DNA from: Actinomadura sp. WMMA1423
Lineage (GTDB): Bacteria; Actinomycetota; Actinomycetes; Streptosporangiales; Streptosporangiaceae
Assembly (NCBI RefSeq): GCF_006547145.1
Contig: NZ_CP041244.1
Coordinates: 7,316,001-7,380,000 of the forward strand
Direction of reading: 5' to 3'
Length of the DNA: 64,000 nucleotides
Positions 17,013 to 26,727 of this stretch are shown here, piece after piece (positions within the stretch are counted from its first letter, which is position 1; each line of letters opens with the position of its first letter). The position numbers were made by a program, and so were the translations under genes. The notes beneath the pieces are model-generated. The model was given only the letters and a program-made list of their open reading frames with translations. It made no database searches and was not told the DNA's origin.

Positions 17013-18932
17013 ATGGGCGCCACACGGGTCGACGCCGGGAACTGGCTGAGCCGCGCGCTCGCGCTGTCCAAGGAGCCCGTGCACTGGCTCGACGCGGCCC
17101 GGACGGCGGTCGCGTTCGGCGCGGTGGTCGCGGTGGCGCTCGCCCTGGGCGAGGCCCGCGGCGGGTTGTTCGCCGCCTCCGGGATGGTGCTCGCGTCGAT
17201 GCGGCCCACCACCGGCCCGTACCGGTCGAGGGCGCTCGGCCTGCTCGTCCCGCAACTGGCGGGTGCTGCGGGCCTGGTCATCGGCCAGCTCGCCGACAAC
17301 GGCGGCTGGCGGACGGTGCTGATGACCACGGCGGTGGCCCTGCTGTCCGGGCTGCTCAGCTCGATCGGCAAGGTCATGTCGGGGGCCGCGCTGGCACTGC
17401 TGTTCCTGAACGTGATCGGCACCGGGCTGCCCGACGTCGGGTCGTGGTGGTTCCCGCCGCTCTGCCAGCTCGCGGGCGGTGCCTTCTTCGTCATCCTGGC
17501 GCTGCTGGTCTGGCGGCCGTGGAGGCTGGGCCCGGGGCCCGAGCACCGGGCGGTCGCCGAGGTCTACGACAGGGCGGCCGATCTGATCGACGCCGCCCCC
17601 CGCCCGGCCGACGCCCGGCTCGCGCTCAGCATGGCCATGGACGCCGCTCAGGACGCCCTGATGCGTCATCACCTCCGGAGGCCCGAGCACTGGGACGGGG
17701 AGACGCGGTGGCTGGTCGGCCTGCTCAACGCGGCACTGCCCCTGCTGGAGGCGCTCACGCCGCTCGTCCGGTCCGCGCGGCCCGCGCCGCCGGGGCTGCC
17801 CGAGGCCGTGCGGCGGATCGCCGGCGCCGTCCGGGGAGGGAACAGGCACGCGGAGATCCCGCCCTTCCAGGGGGACCCGCAGTTCGCGCGGCCCTACGAG
17901 TTCATCCGGCGGCGGATCCCGGAGGCACGCCCCGGGGATCCCGACTGGCTCGGCCTGCCGAAACCACTGGCGACCCGGGCCCACCGGGCCGCCCTGATGG
18001 CCGTCACGTCCCCGGAGGCCTGGCGGTACGGGCTCCGGCTGGCCCTGTGCATGGCGATCGCCTCGGCGATCGTCGAGTTCCCGGACGTGCTCCACGGCCT
18101 GGGACTCTCCACGGTGCATTCGCTCTGGCTCCCCCTGACGGTCGCCGTGGTGCTGAAGCCCGACTTCGGCTCGGTCTTCGTCCGCTCGCTGCTGCGGGCG
18201 CTCGGGACCATCGTCGCGACCGTCCCGACCCTGCTGGTGCTGGTGGCCGTCCCGCGCGGCTGGGCCGCGGTCCCCCTCGCGGCGTTCTTCGGCGGTCTGA
18301 TCCCGGTGCTGAAGGACAAGTCCTACGCCCTGCGGACGGTGGCGATCACCCCGCTGATGCTCTTCCTGTTCGACATGATCTCGCCGACCCCCGCCGACGA
18401 ACTCGTGCTCGCCCGCCTGGCCGACACCCTCCTCGGCTGCCTGATCGTGCTGGTGTTCGGCTACGCCGTATGGCCGGGAGGCCGCCGGGTCTGGATCGGC
18501 GAGCGGTTCTCCACCGGGTTCCGGGCGCTCGCCGACTACCTCGACGAGGCCTTCACCGGTTCGCGGGACGTGCGGGAGAGGGACCGGCGGGCGCTGCACC
18601 GCAGCCTCAACGCCGCCCGGGTCGATCTGCGCCGGGCGCAGGCCGAGCCCCCGCCGGCCGGCCGCACGGCCGCCGCCTGGTTGCCGGTCCTGGGCGCGCT
18701 CGACGCGCTCGTGGACACCGTCACCGCCGCGTCCGTCGAGGTCGGCGGCGGCGCCGAGCCCCCGCCGGAGCAGGAGGCCGGCGCCATCTCGTCGTATCTT
18801 CGCGAGATGGCGGCGGCGGTACGGGAGGAACGGTCGCCGCGGACTTGGGACCTGCCCGATCCGCCCTCCGGCGACGTCCTCGGCGACGCCGTCGTCCAGA
18901 TCCGGCGCCTGCGCAGGGCACTTCCGCTGTGA
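17013..18932 (+). CDS. FUSC family membrane protein (aromatic acid exporter-like)
   Basis: 639 residues with two transmembrane bundles (about 25-170 and about 345-480) separated and followed by soluble segments, the layout of the FUSC/YccS/AaeB family linked to efflux of aromatic acids and other small molecules. The second bundle has the FUSC core VVLKPDFGSVFVRSLLRALGT. It starts 15 bases after crcB, same strand, so it may be the last gene of the urease transcript. The substrate is unknown. Confidence 0.82.
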   Translation: MGATRVDAGNWLSRALALSKEPVHWLDAARTAVAFGAVVAVALALGEARGGLFAASGMVLASMRPTTGPYRSRALGLLVPQLAGAAGLVIGQLADNGGWRTVLMTTAVALLSGLLSSIGKVMSGAALALLFLNVIGTGLPDVGSWWFPPLCQLAGGAFFVILALLVWRPWRLGPGPEHRAVAEVYDRAADLIDAAPRPADARLALSMAMDAAQDALMRHHLRRPEHWDGETRWLVGLLNAALPLLEALTPLVRSARPAPPGLPEAVRRIAGAVRGGNRHAEIPPFQGDPQFARPYEFIRRRIPEARPGDPDWLGLPKPLATRAHRAALMAVTSPEAWRYGLRLALCMAIASAIVEFPDVLHGLGLSTVHSLWLPLTVAVVLKPDFGSVFVRSLLRALGTIVATVPTLLVLVAVPRGWAAVPLAAFFGGLIPVLKDKSYALRTVAITPLMLFLFDMISPTPADELVLARLADTLLGCLIVLVFGYAVWPGGRRVWIGERFSTGFRALADYLDEAFTGSRDVRERDRRALHRSLNAARVDLRRAQAEPPPAGRTAAAWLPVLGALDALVDTVTAASVEVGGGAEPPPEQEAGAISSYLREMAAAVREERSPRTWDLPDPPSGDVLGDAVVQIRRLRRALPL

Positions 18933-18968
18933 TCGCCGGGTCCTCGCCGGGAGTTCAGCCGGGCGCGC

Positions 18969-20183
<1,215 letters not shown>

Positions 20184-20459
20184 GCCCAACTCCTGGCTTC
20201 AGGCAACACCATTGAGGTATGGGCATGGGGTGAGCACGTGAAACGCGCGGGCGGCGTGCACCGGACAAAATTCCGGTCATCGGACTTTGCCGTCGGTCGG
20301 CCCGGCCGGACGATCCGTTTCCTTTCGAATGTTCGGGCGTGCCGGGTTCAGAATTCACTTGCCGGAGAGCGTCCTCGGCGAAGGGACAAAAGACGTCCGG
20401 GCCGCGCCGGACGGTATTCGTCGGGACGCGCGGGGGCGTCGCCCGCTGCCGGGCCCCGG

Positions 20460-21242
20460 TCAGCGGGTGGGGTCTCCGGGGCCGAGGGCCGGGCCGTGGT
20501 CGAAGGTGAAGCGCGGCCCGGGCAGCCCGCTCGGCCTGGCTCGCGACGCCTCCGCGGCGCCCCGCCCGCCCAGGCGGTAGGCGAACAGGCGGTAGGCGAC
20601 CTGGTCGCGGAGCCGCGGCAGCAGCGCGTACAGGGCGTCGCCGGGGCAGGAGGTGCCGTTGTAGTCGCGGTGCCCGACGATCGCCGCGTGCGGATCGAGA
20701 TCGTAGACGTCGCAAAGCCACGCGCAGGTCGCGACGAGCCTTCGCCACAGCGCTGCGGTGGGCTCCGCGGTCATGTAGGTGCCCTCGTTCTCGATCCCGA
20801 TCGTGTGGTCGTTCTGGCCGAGGGTGTGCGCACCGACGACGTGCCTCCTGGTGCAGACGGCCTCGAGGGTGCGGTTACGGCCCTCCATGAGGTGGCCGCC
20901 GCGGCTGATGGTGAGCTGCTCGCCGATGTCGTCCCAGCCGTTGGCGTCCATGTGGAAGTCCTGGATCGCCCGGGACAGGGCGAGGGCGTGGTCCGGCGAG
21001 TAGTCGGTGGAGTTCGCCGAGGCCGTGTGGTGGACCACGATGTGGTCGGGGGCCCGGTCCAGCACGGTCGCCGGCACCTTGGGAGGCCGCGCCTTCCAAT
21101 CGGCGCGGGTGCGCAGGCGGGGCGTCGCCTGCGCCGAGGCCGCGGCGGGCGACCCGGCGACGGGGCCCAGCAGCGCGCCGCCCACGAGGGCGGCGGTGCC
21201 GCTGAGCAGGCCGCGGCGGGGGAGATGCAGATGTGCGGGCAT
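20460..21242 (-). CDS. Secreted N-acetylmuramoyl-L-alanine amidase (PGRP/amidase_2 fold)
   Basis: 260 residues. The N terminus has a twin arginine and hydrophobic stretch (RRGLLSG then Ala/Gly/Leu-rich to about residue 38), suggesting Tat export. The rest is a zinc amidase/PGRP domain: first zinc His in IVVHHTAS, the GRGG-like region as SRGGHLMEGR, GIENEG, and the second ligands in GHRDYNGTSCPG (His and Cys). It should cut the amide between muramic acid and the peptide. GGAGGGAA precedes the ATG. Confidence 0.92.
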   Translation of the reverse strand: MPAHLHLPRRGLLSGTAALVGGALLGPVAGSPAAASAQATPRLRTRADWKARPPKVPATVLDRAPDHIVVHHTASANSTDYSPDHALALSRAIQDFHMDANGWDDIGEQLTISRGGHLMEGRNRTLEAVCTRRHVVGAHTLGQNDHTIGIENEGTYMTAEPTAALWRRLVATCAWLCDVYDLDPHAAIVGHRDYNGTSCPGDALYALLPRLRDQVAYRLFAYRLGGRGAAEASRARPSGLPGPRFTFDHGPALGPGDPTR

Positions 21243-21371
21243 GAGCGTTCCCTCCGGTCGTCGATCAGCCGACGGCGCGGTGTCCCGGGAGGACGACCGC
21301 GATGGCGGGCCGCCCGCCGGCCGGGCCGATGACCACGATCTTGCCCGGGAGCGCGATCGGCGAATCGGAGA

Positions 21372-21938
21372 CTAGCGCCGCGGCGGCAGCCACAGACGCG
21401 CCTTGGCCTTGGGGGCCTGCTTGCAGTCGACGCTCACGGGAGCGTAGGCGTCCGGGTCGAGGGCCCCTTCCGCGGCCGCGGCGCGGTAGAGGTGGTCGGA
21501 CACGACCATGCCGAGGTCGGCGTCCCGTGCGTCGGCCATGGCCAGCTTGAACGCGGGGGCGTCCAGCAGCCGGAAGAGGTGCGTGACGTCCTGGCCGAGC
21601 ACGCCGTGCGCGTCATGGTGGACCTCGCCGCAGTGCACGGCCATCCGCAGCCGGAGGCGGGTGATGTCGTTGGCGAGCCGGTTGCTGCGGCGCAGCAGCG
21701 CCGTCAGGTGGTGGGCCAGGGGATCCAGTGCGGCGTAGGGGGCCACGGTCGGCGGCGCGACGATCAGCGCACCGTCGCCGCGGTCCTCGCGGTGGCAGTC
21801 CCGCCAGGGCAGCCGCGTCATGGCGAAGGACTCCTCCAGTTGCGCGTACATCGTGGCGCGGAGGAGGCGCTGGACGTCGTGGGTACGGCGCGGGTCGCCG
21901 AAGTTGGGAATGTCCAGTGCGATCAGGGTGGTGTTCAT
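21372..21938 (-). CDS. Short class III nucleotidyl cyclase-like protein
   Basis: 188 residues resembling a single class III cyclase catalytic domain without any sensor. The first metal Asp fits LIALDIPNFGD (Asp9) and the second REDRGDGALIV; RLRMAVHCGEVHHDAHG is the usual central beta-strand/arm region and GQDVTHLFRLLDAP follows as in the family. Whether the transition-state Asn/Arg pair is present is unclear, so activity is uncertain. It starts 13 bases after the small gene upstream on the same strand and is likely cotranscribed with it. Confidence 0.7.
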   Translation of the reverse strand: MNTTLIALDIPNFGDPRRTHDVQRLLRATMYAQLEESFAMTRLPWRDCHREDRGDGALIVAPPTVAPYAALDPLAHHLTALLRRSNRLANDITRLRLRMAVHCGEVHHDAHGVLGQDVTHLFRLLDAPAFKLAMADARDADLGMVVSDHLYRAAAAEGALDPDAYAPVSVDCKQAPKAKARLWLPPRR

Positions 21939-21951
21939 ATTCGGAGCGGGC

Positions 21952-22176
21952 TCACTTGCCTGGGGCCGAAGGAAACGCGGATTCGTCTGAGATCAGGTGA
22001 TCTGCCCAGAATTCTTCGAGTTCCTCTGCACTGAGCTCGTTCACGGGGACGGCCGGCAAAGGACGACCGGTGTGTATCGCCCATACCGTCATAAGTACCA
22101 GTGCCATGTACGCGTCCTCGCCGGCCGGTTCGCCGGCGGTGCGAGGGACGTCGCAGGCGCAACTCTGGTGGTGCAT
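21952..22176 (-). CDS. Small hypothetical protein, partner of the cyclase-like gene
   Basis: 74 residues starting MHHQSCACDVP, with two close cysteines, a short hydrophobic patch (YMALVLMTVWAIH) and an acidic end. AAGGA six bases before ATG 22176 supports this start. No family is recognised with certainty. Its position just ahead of the cyclase-like gene suggests a two-gene unit. Confidence 0.6.
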   Translation of the reverse strand: MHHQSCACDVPRTAGEPAGEDAYMALVLMTVWAIHTGRPLPAVPVNELSAEELEEFWADHLISDESAFPSAPGK

Positions 22177-22482
22177 CCCTGTCCTTCCCCGAAGTTTCGT
22201 ACGGACGGGGTCAACCTTGGCGCTTCGGCGCCGCAAGTGAGACGAGAACGCCGAACCCCGGATGACTCGGACGAGGCGGGGTTACCATCCAGTACATCCG
22301 GAATTCATCCGGGATGGTCCGGAGGTATCCCGGTTGCTGGCTGATGTTCCTTCAACGAGGCACTTGGTGTTTCCTGTAACCACCGCTACGAAATGTGTCA
22401 TGTGACCGGACCGTCCCTGTCGGAACTGGCAGCATGTCCCTGCTGTAGACCCACAGAGGCTCTATCGTGGACGGAGTCGATC
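22177..22482. other. Divergent promoter region with dyad and direct repeats
   Basis: No gene seen. It separates the leftward small-gene/cyclase pair from the rightward regulator. It contains two CATCCGG copies at 22295-22301 and 22306-22312 four bases apart, enclosed by an inverted repeat ACCATCC (22284-22290)/GGATGGT (22312-22318). This compact arrangement could be a regulator binding site. Confidence 0.4.
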
Positions 22483-23649
22483 ATGGCGGACGGGGTTTCC
22501 GGCAGCAGCTTCGCGCCGGTGGTCGCCCTTCTGGAGCACAACCGGCGCGCCGCGGGCGCGCCCAGTTATCAGGAGATCGAGGATATCTCGGCCGATTTGG
22601 CGAAAATCGGGCGCCCGGTTCATGGCATTTTCGTGTGCCGTGTTCCGCACTCGACTGCGCATGACCTCTTCAGGAAGTCCAGCCGGCGGATCCCGCGATG
22701 GGAGCTGCTGGAGTCCCTTTGGGCGACGTTGTATCGCTATGCCGAGATCAGGGGGCGCGAGACGGACCTGATGTTCTCCTGGGCCGATCTGGAGCGCAGC
22801 TACAAGGAGGCGCAGAACGCTCCCGACGATCCCGTCGAGAGGGCGCACCGCCGCGCGGCGCCCGTCCCCGCCCCCGAGGACGGCCCCGATGCCGGGCCGG
22901 GCGACGTGGAGCTCCGCGGTCCGATGGACTGGCACTCCTGCCTCGCCGGTTCGCCGTCGCCGGGCGGGGGTGTCGCCGGGAGCGACGGGCCTGCCGAGAC
23001 CCGCCTCCGGGAGGTGGACGAGGAGTTCGTCGCCGAACTCCAGAAGCGCGGAGGCCGGACCCTGGTGCAGGCCTACCGGGACGTGATCCCGGACTGGTTC
23101 GAGCTCTACGTGCTGGCGGAACCGGAACTGGCCGAGATCAGGGCGTACGCGCCGCTCCGGGTGCCGGGCCTGCTGCAGACCGGCGAGTACGCCCGCCTGG
23201 TCATCGCGCATGACCTTCGCGGCATCCCCGAACCGGAACTGCGGCGCAGAGTGGATCTCCGGCTGAGCCGGCAGGACGTCCTGTACCGCCCCGGCGGCCC
23301 GAGGGTATGGGTGATCATGCATGAGCGCGCCCTGCGCGATGATCTGGGGAGCCCGGCGGTGCTGCGGGCGCAGATCCGGCATCTGATCGGGCTCGCGGGT
23401 TATGCGGACATCACGCTCCAGGTCATTCCCGCCCGGGAGACGGGCCGGCCCTTCGTAGACGGCCCGCTGACGGTGATGCGGTTCCCCGAAGCCCACATCA
23501 ACGACATGATCTTCCTTGAGTTCCCCGGATACGGGCTATATCTGCGCCACCGGCGGGACACCCTTTTCTTCTGCGAGCATTTCGCGACTTTCATGATCGG
23601 TGCCCTGTCCCCGGACGAGAGCATTCGCTTCCTGCACGGCCTCCTGTGA
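22483..23649 (+). CDS. Scr1/DUF5753-type transcriptional regulator
   Basis: 388 residues. The first 110 resemble a divergent helix-turn-helix region (SFAPVVALLEHNRRAAGAPSYQEIE...), and residues about 200-388 are the DUF5753 domain common to hundreds of Streptomyces-type regulators (PGLLQTGEYARLV, RQDVLYRPGGPRVWVIMHE, LQVIPARETGRP). ATG 22483 has GGAG six bases upstream and is preferred to the 5'-extended reading. DUF5753 regulators usually have a small DUF397 partner; none is seen. A SAM methyltransferase follows after 101 bases. Confidence 0.85.
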   Translation: MADGVSGSSFAPVVALLEHNRRAAGAPSYQEIEDISADLAKIGRPVHGIFVCRVPHSTAHDLFRKSSRRIPRWELLESLWATLYRYAEIRGRETDLMFSWADLERSYKEAQNAPDDPVERAHRRAAPVPAPEDGPDAGPGDVELRGPMDWHSCLAGSPSPGGGVAGSDGPAETRLREVDEEFVAELQKRGGRTLVQAYRDVIPDWFELYVLAEPELAEIRAYAPLRVPGLLQTGEYARLVIAHDLRGIPEPELRRRVDLRLSRQDVLYRPGGPRVWVIMHERALRDDLGSPAVLRAQIRHLIGLAGYADITLQVIPARETGRPFVDGPLTVMRFPEAHINDMIFLEFPGYGLYLRHRRDTLFFCEHFATFMIGALSPDESIRFLHGLL

Positions 23650-23750
23650 CCGCCTCCAGCCATCGGAATCGGACCTGGTGCTTTCATCCCCGATCTCTGG
23701 TCTCATGGTGGAGGAAGCGATCAGTCCCCGAAGGCTTCTGGAGGATCACG

Positions 23751-24578
23751 ATGTCGAGCGGTCCCGAAGGGATCCAGGGCAGAGCCGACAAGGACCTCAT
23801 GCGCGGGATCGACACCAGCGTCCCCCACTCGTCGCGTATCTGGAACTACTGGCTCGGCGGCAAGGACAACTTCGCCGTCGACCAGGAGGCCGGCGACCAG
23901 TACGCCCGCCTCTTCCCCGGAATCTTCGACCTGGCGAAAGCCGAGCGGGCCTTTCTCGGCCGCGTGATCCGCTACCTGGTCGGCGAGGCGGGCGTCCAGC
24001 AGTTCCTGGACGTCGGCACCGGCCTGCCCACCGAGGACAACACCCACCAGGTCGCCCAGTCCCTGGCACCCGAATGCCGCGTCATCTACGTCGACAGCGA
24101 CCCTCTCGTCCTGGCCCACGCCCAGGCCCTGCTGGTGAGCAGCCCGGAGGGCGCCACCGCCTACATCGACGCCGACATGCGGGATCCCTACCGGATTCTC
24201 GACCAGACCATGTCCCTGCTGGACTTCGACCGGCCCATCGGCCTGCTCTTCATGGGCGTCCTGGGGCACATCACCGACGACGACGAGGCCCGGGGCATCA
24301 TCTCGGCGCTGCTGGAGGCGCTCCCCTCCGGCAGTTACCTCGCCGTCAACGACGGCACCGACACCGACGCCGAATTCAACCGGGCGCAGCAGAGCTACGA
24401 CGACACCGGTGCCGTTCCGTACCGGCTGCGCAGCCCCGAGGGCATCCGGCGCTTCTTCGAGGGCCTGGAGGTGGTCGACCCGGGCGTCGTTCCCCTGCCG
24501 CTGTGGCGTCCTGATCTCGGTGACCCGCGGACGCCCCGGTCGATGAACGCGGTCGGCGGCGTCGCCAGAAAGCCGTAG
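23751..24578 (+). CDS. SAM-dependent methyltransferase (DUF574-type)
   Basis: 275-residue class I methyltransferase of the actinomycete S-adenosyl methyltransferase family. Signatures are SVPHSSRIWNYWLGGKDNFA near the N terminus, the SAM-binding FLDVGTGLPTEDNTHQ, IYVDSDPLVLAHA, and the LLFMGVLGHI strand. These proteins are very abundant near regulators in actinomycetes but their substrates are unknown. GGAGG lies five bases before the ATG. Confidence 0.9.
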   Translation: MSSGPEGIQGRADKDLMRGIDTSVPHSSRIWNYWLGGKDNFAVDQEAGDQYARLFPGIFDLAKAERAFLGRVIRYLVGEAGVQQFLDVGTGLPTEDNTHQVAQSLAPECRVIYVDSDPLVLAHAQALLVSSPEGATAYIDADMRDPYRILDQTMSLLDFDRPIGLLFMGVLGHITDDDEARGIISALLEALPSGSYLAVNDGTDTDAEFNRAQQSYDDTGAVPYRLRSPEGIRRFFEGLEVVDPGVVPLPLWRPDLGDPRTPRSMNAVGGVARKP

Positions 24579-24701
24579 TCCGGCGGCCTCCGGTCGGCGG
24601 CCTCAACCCGCCCGGATTCTGAAGAATGATGCGGACGCCGGAAATGAAAGGGTTCTCGCTGATCAAACGTAATCCCCGGCGAAGCGGATATCGATTCGAG
24701 C

Positions 24702-24730
24702 TTGAGGGAGGACGCGGACGCTGTTAGCTT
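24702..24730 (+). promoter_or_regulatory. Sigma-70-type promoter, leaderless
   Basis: TTGAGG (24702-24707) and TAGCTT (24725-24730) are 17 bases apart. The GTG of the next gene begins seven bases after the -10 box, so transcription should start at the start codon. Confidence 0.55.
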
Positions 24731-24736
24731 CACCCG

Positions 24737-25687
24737 GTGGACGACATGCGTGCACAGGCGGACGCGGTCGCGGGGTTCGCGGCGGCTCTGCGGGAACTGC
24801 GCGAATCGGTGGGCAATCCGCCTTTCCGGGAGATGTCCGGACGGTCGGGAGCGATCTCGCACACCACGCTGCATGAGGCCACGAAGGGCAACCGGCTTCC
24901 GAGCTGGGCGACCACCGCCGAGTTCGTCAAGGCGTGCGGCGAAGACCCGGCGGCGTACCGCGAACGCTGGGAGAGGGCGAACCTGGCGGTCAGGTCGGCG
25001 GGCGCCGAGCCGCAGACGCCCGGGACGGTCGAGGAGACGGCCGCGTCCGTGCCCGCTCCGCGGCCGGTCCCCGAGACGGCGGGGGAGACCCGGCCGCCCT
25101 CGCCCGTCCCGGACCGGCGAGGGCGCTCGCGGCCGGCCCGCCTGGCGAAGATCGCGCTCGTGACCGCGGTCATCGGGGCCGCGACGGGGGCCGCGGTCGT
25201 GTTCGCGGTCGACCGGGGCTCCGGGTCGGGCAAGGACGGCTCCGGCCCGTCCGAGCGGGCCAAGGCCGCGCTCTCCCCGGCGGACTGCCCGGTGCACGCG
25301 ACCAACCCGGCGCCGGCTCCGCCCACCCACAAGGGCGATGCCGCCAGGTTCGTCGCGGACATCACGCTCCCCGACTGCACGCGGGTCGGCGCCGGGAAGA
25401 CCGTGACCAAGGTATGGCGGCTCAAGAACACCGGGACGGTCCCGTGGGAGGGCTACTCGCTGCGCCGCCTCGACCTCCCGCAGAGGGCCGGCGACTGCCA
25501 GACCATCTCCGAGGTGCCGATCGCCGACACGGCGCCGGGCCGGGTGGTCGACATCCGGACCGACATCACCACGCCCAAGAAGCCGGCCCTGTGCTACGTG
25601 CGGTTCAAGATGGTGGACGGCGCGGGGCGGGTCGCCTTCCCCGGGAGCCGGCCCGTCAACTTCCAGGTCATCGTCGAAGGACCCTGA
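24737..25687 (+). CDS. Membrane-anchored HTH protein with NBR1-like Ig domain
   Basis: 316 residues in three parts: an N-terminal XRE-like region (1-75: FAAALRELRESVG, HTTLHEATKGNRLPSW), one transmembrane helix near 137-156, and an extracytoplasmic NBR1 Ig-like domain (about 200-314) with the hallmark KVWRLKNTGTVPWEGYSL and a paired cysteine set. Such proteins are widespread in actinomycetes but unexplained. The GTG start is supported by a promoter whose -10 box ends six bases before it, with no ribosome binding site. It ends in a strong hairpin shared with the convergent operon. Confidence 0.82.
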   Translation: MDDMRAQADAVAGFAAALRELRESVGNPPFREMSGRSGAISHTTLHEATKGNRLPSWATTAEFVKACGEDPAAYRERWERANLAVRSAGAEPQTPGTVEETAASVPAPRPVPETAGETRPPSPVPDRRGRSRPARLAKIALVTAVIGAATGAAVVFAVDRGSGSGKDGSGPSERAKAALSPADCPVHATNPAPAPPTHKGDAARFVADITLPDCTRVGAGKTVTKVWRLKNTGTVPWEGYSLRRLDLPQRAGDCQTISEVPIADTAPGRVVDIRTDITTPKKPALCYVRFKMVDGAGRVAFPGSRPVNFQVIVEGP

Positions 25688-25723
25688 TCCCCCGCCGCGG
25701 AGGGGCGCGGCGGGGAACCAGGG
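25681..25723. terminator. Bidirectional hairpin terminator
   Basis: A perfect 9-bp inverted repeat, CCCCGCCGC (25690-25698) and GCGGCGGGG (25707-25715), with an 8-base loop. The stem extends imperfectly outward through ACCCTG/CAGGGT. It lies between two convergent genes ending at 25687 and 25741. Confidence 0.7.
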
Positions 25724-25740
25724 TCCGGGGAGCGGCGGGA

Positions 25741-26691
25741 TCAGGAGAGGGTGATCCCGCTGTAGTAGGCCTTGAGGATGGTGGAGTAGCTCTGCCCCGC
25801 GTTGGCCTTGTCACGGGAGCCGTACTGCGACATCCAGTCCCCGGTGACCCAGCCGCCGCACGCCGTCGTCGTGGAGCAGTAGTGGGCCTCGAGGATCTTT
25901 CCGCCCCGGGTCATGCGGGTGCCCCACGTCGCGTCCACCGCGGAGCTCGTCGACGCCTTGGCGGAGCCGGGCTTGTACACCTGGCTCGACGTGGTGTCGT
26001 AGACGTCGAAGCACTGGCCGCCCGGCGTCTTGCGCGTCGAGTGCAGCGCCCAGTACCAGCCGTGGCTCTTGACGGCCATCGCCCCGGCCTTCAGGGACTC
26101 GGTGGGCCAGCTCGACACCCACTCGTTGGGCAGGACGTTCTTGACGTAGGTCTTGAACGTCACCCGGTCCACCCGATTGAGGGACACCCGGTACACCAGG
26201 ATCGACGAGGGGAGCTTGCTGTCGGTCCCGTCCGTCTTGCATCCGGTCGGCGGCTCGGTTGAGCTCAGGAACTTGTGCGAGGCGTTCTGGTTCTTCAGGC
26301 TGGAGTTCAGGTTGCCCTTGGCCCCGGCCTTGAAGTCCTGGTACGTGCCGCCGTAGTTGCTGTTGTAGTAGACGCGGACGGTCTTTGTGCTGCGGTTCCA
26401 GACCGAGGCGGCCTGGTTCTTGACGCACTTCCCCTGCCCGTTGCCCGCTCCCTTGAAGTCGTAGCAGGAGGGCTGGGCGGTGCCGTAGTCGGCGACCGAT
26501 CCGGTGAAGTCCGAGACCGACCCTTCGTTGCCGCTGTTGAAGTAGTAGCAGAACTCGCCGCCGTCGCAGACGCCGTCGCGGCCCGCCGCCGAGGCGGGCG
26601 CGGACGCCGAGACGAGGGCCGCTCCGCCGAGCGCCATCGCGGCGGTCGTCGCGGTGAGACGCGAGACGAGCCGCACGGTTCGTGTCGACAC
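25741..26691 (-). CDS. Secreted inhibitor-I36-like domain fused to SpoIID-like domain
   Basis: 316 residues. A Sec-type signal peptide (about 1-38, ending ASAPASAAG) is followed by a beta-gamma-crystallin-like peptidase-inhibitor-I36 domain (about 40-135; EFCYYFNSG, SVSDFTGS, VRVYYNSNYGGTYQDF, conserved cysteines). A SpoIID-like domain follows (about 150-316; YVKNVLPNEW, ESLKAGAMAVKSHGWYWA), related to lytic peptidoglycan enzymes of sporulation. GTG 26691 is chosen because AGGAGAGGAA lies 8 bases upstream. It is the last gene of a three-gene operon of wall-acting proteins. How the I36 part works here is unknown; wall binding is one option. Confidence 0.85.
   Translation of the reverse strand: MSTRTVRLVSRLTATTAAMALGGAALVSASAPASAAGRDGVCDGGEFCYYFNSGNEGSVSDFTGSVADYGTAQPSCYDFKGAGNGQGKCVKNQAASVWNRSTKTVRVYYNSNYGGTYQDFKAGAKGNLNSSLKNQNASHKFLSSTEPPTGCKTDGTDSKLPSSILVYRVSLNRVDRVTFKTYVKNVLPNEWVSSWPTESLKAGAMAVKSHGWYWALHSTRKTPGGQCFDVYDTTSSQVYKPGSAKASTSSAVDATWGTRMTRGGKILEAHYCSTTTACGGWVTGDWMSQYGSRDKANAGQSYSTILKAYYSGITLS
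26275..26414. repeat. 140-bp identical repeat, copy A
   Basis: Identical base for base to 27214-27353 (offset 939). It encodes the middle of the I36-like domain. Flanking parts of the domain match at lower identity, and the C-terminal domains do not match at all. Confidence 0.9.
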
Positions 26692-26727
26692 AGTCGTCTT
26701 CCTCTCCTGGAGGATGCTCACGGCGCT

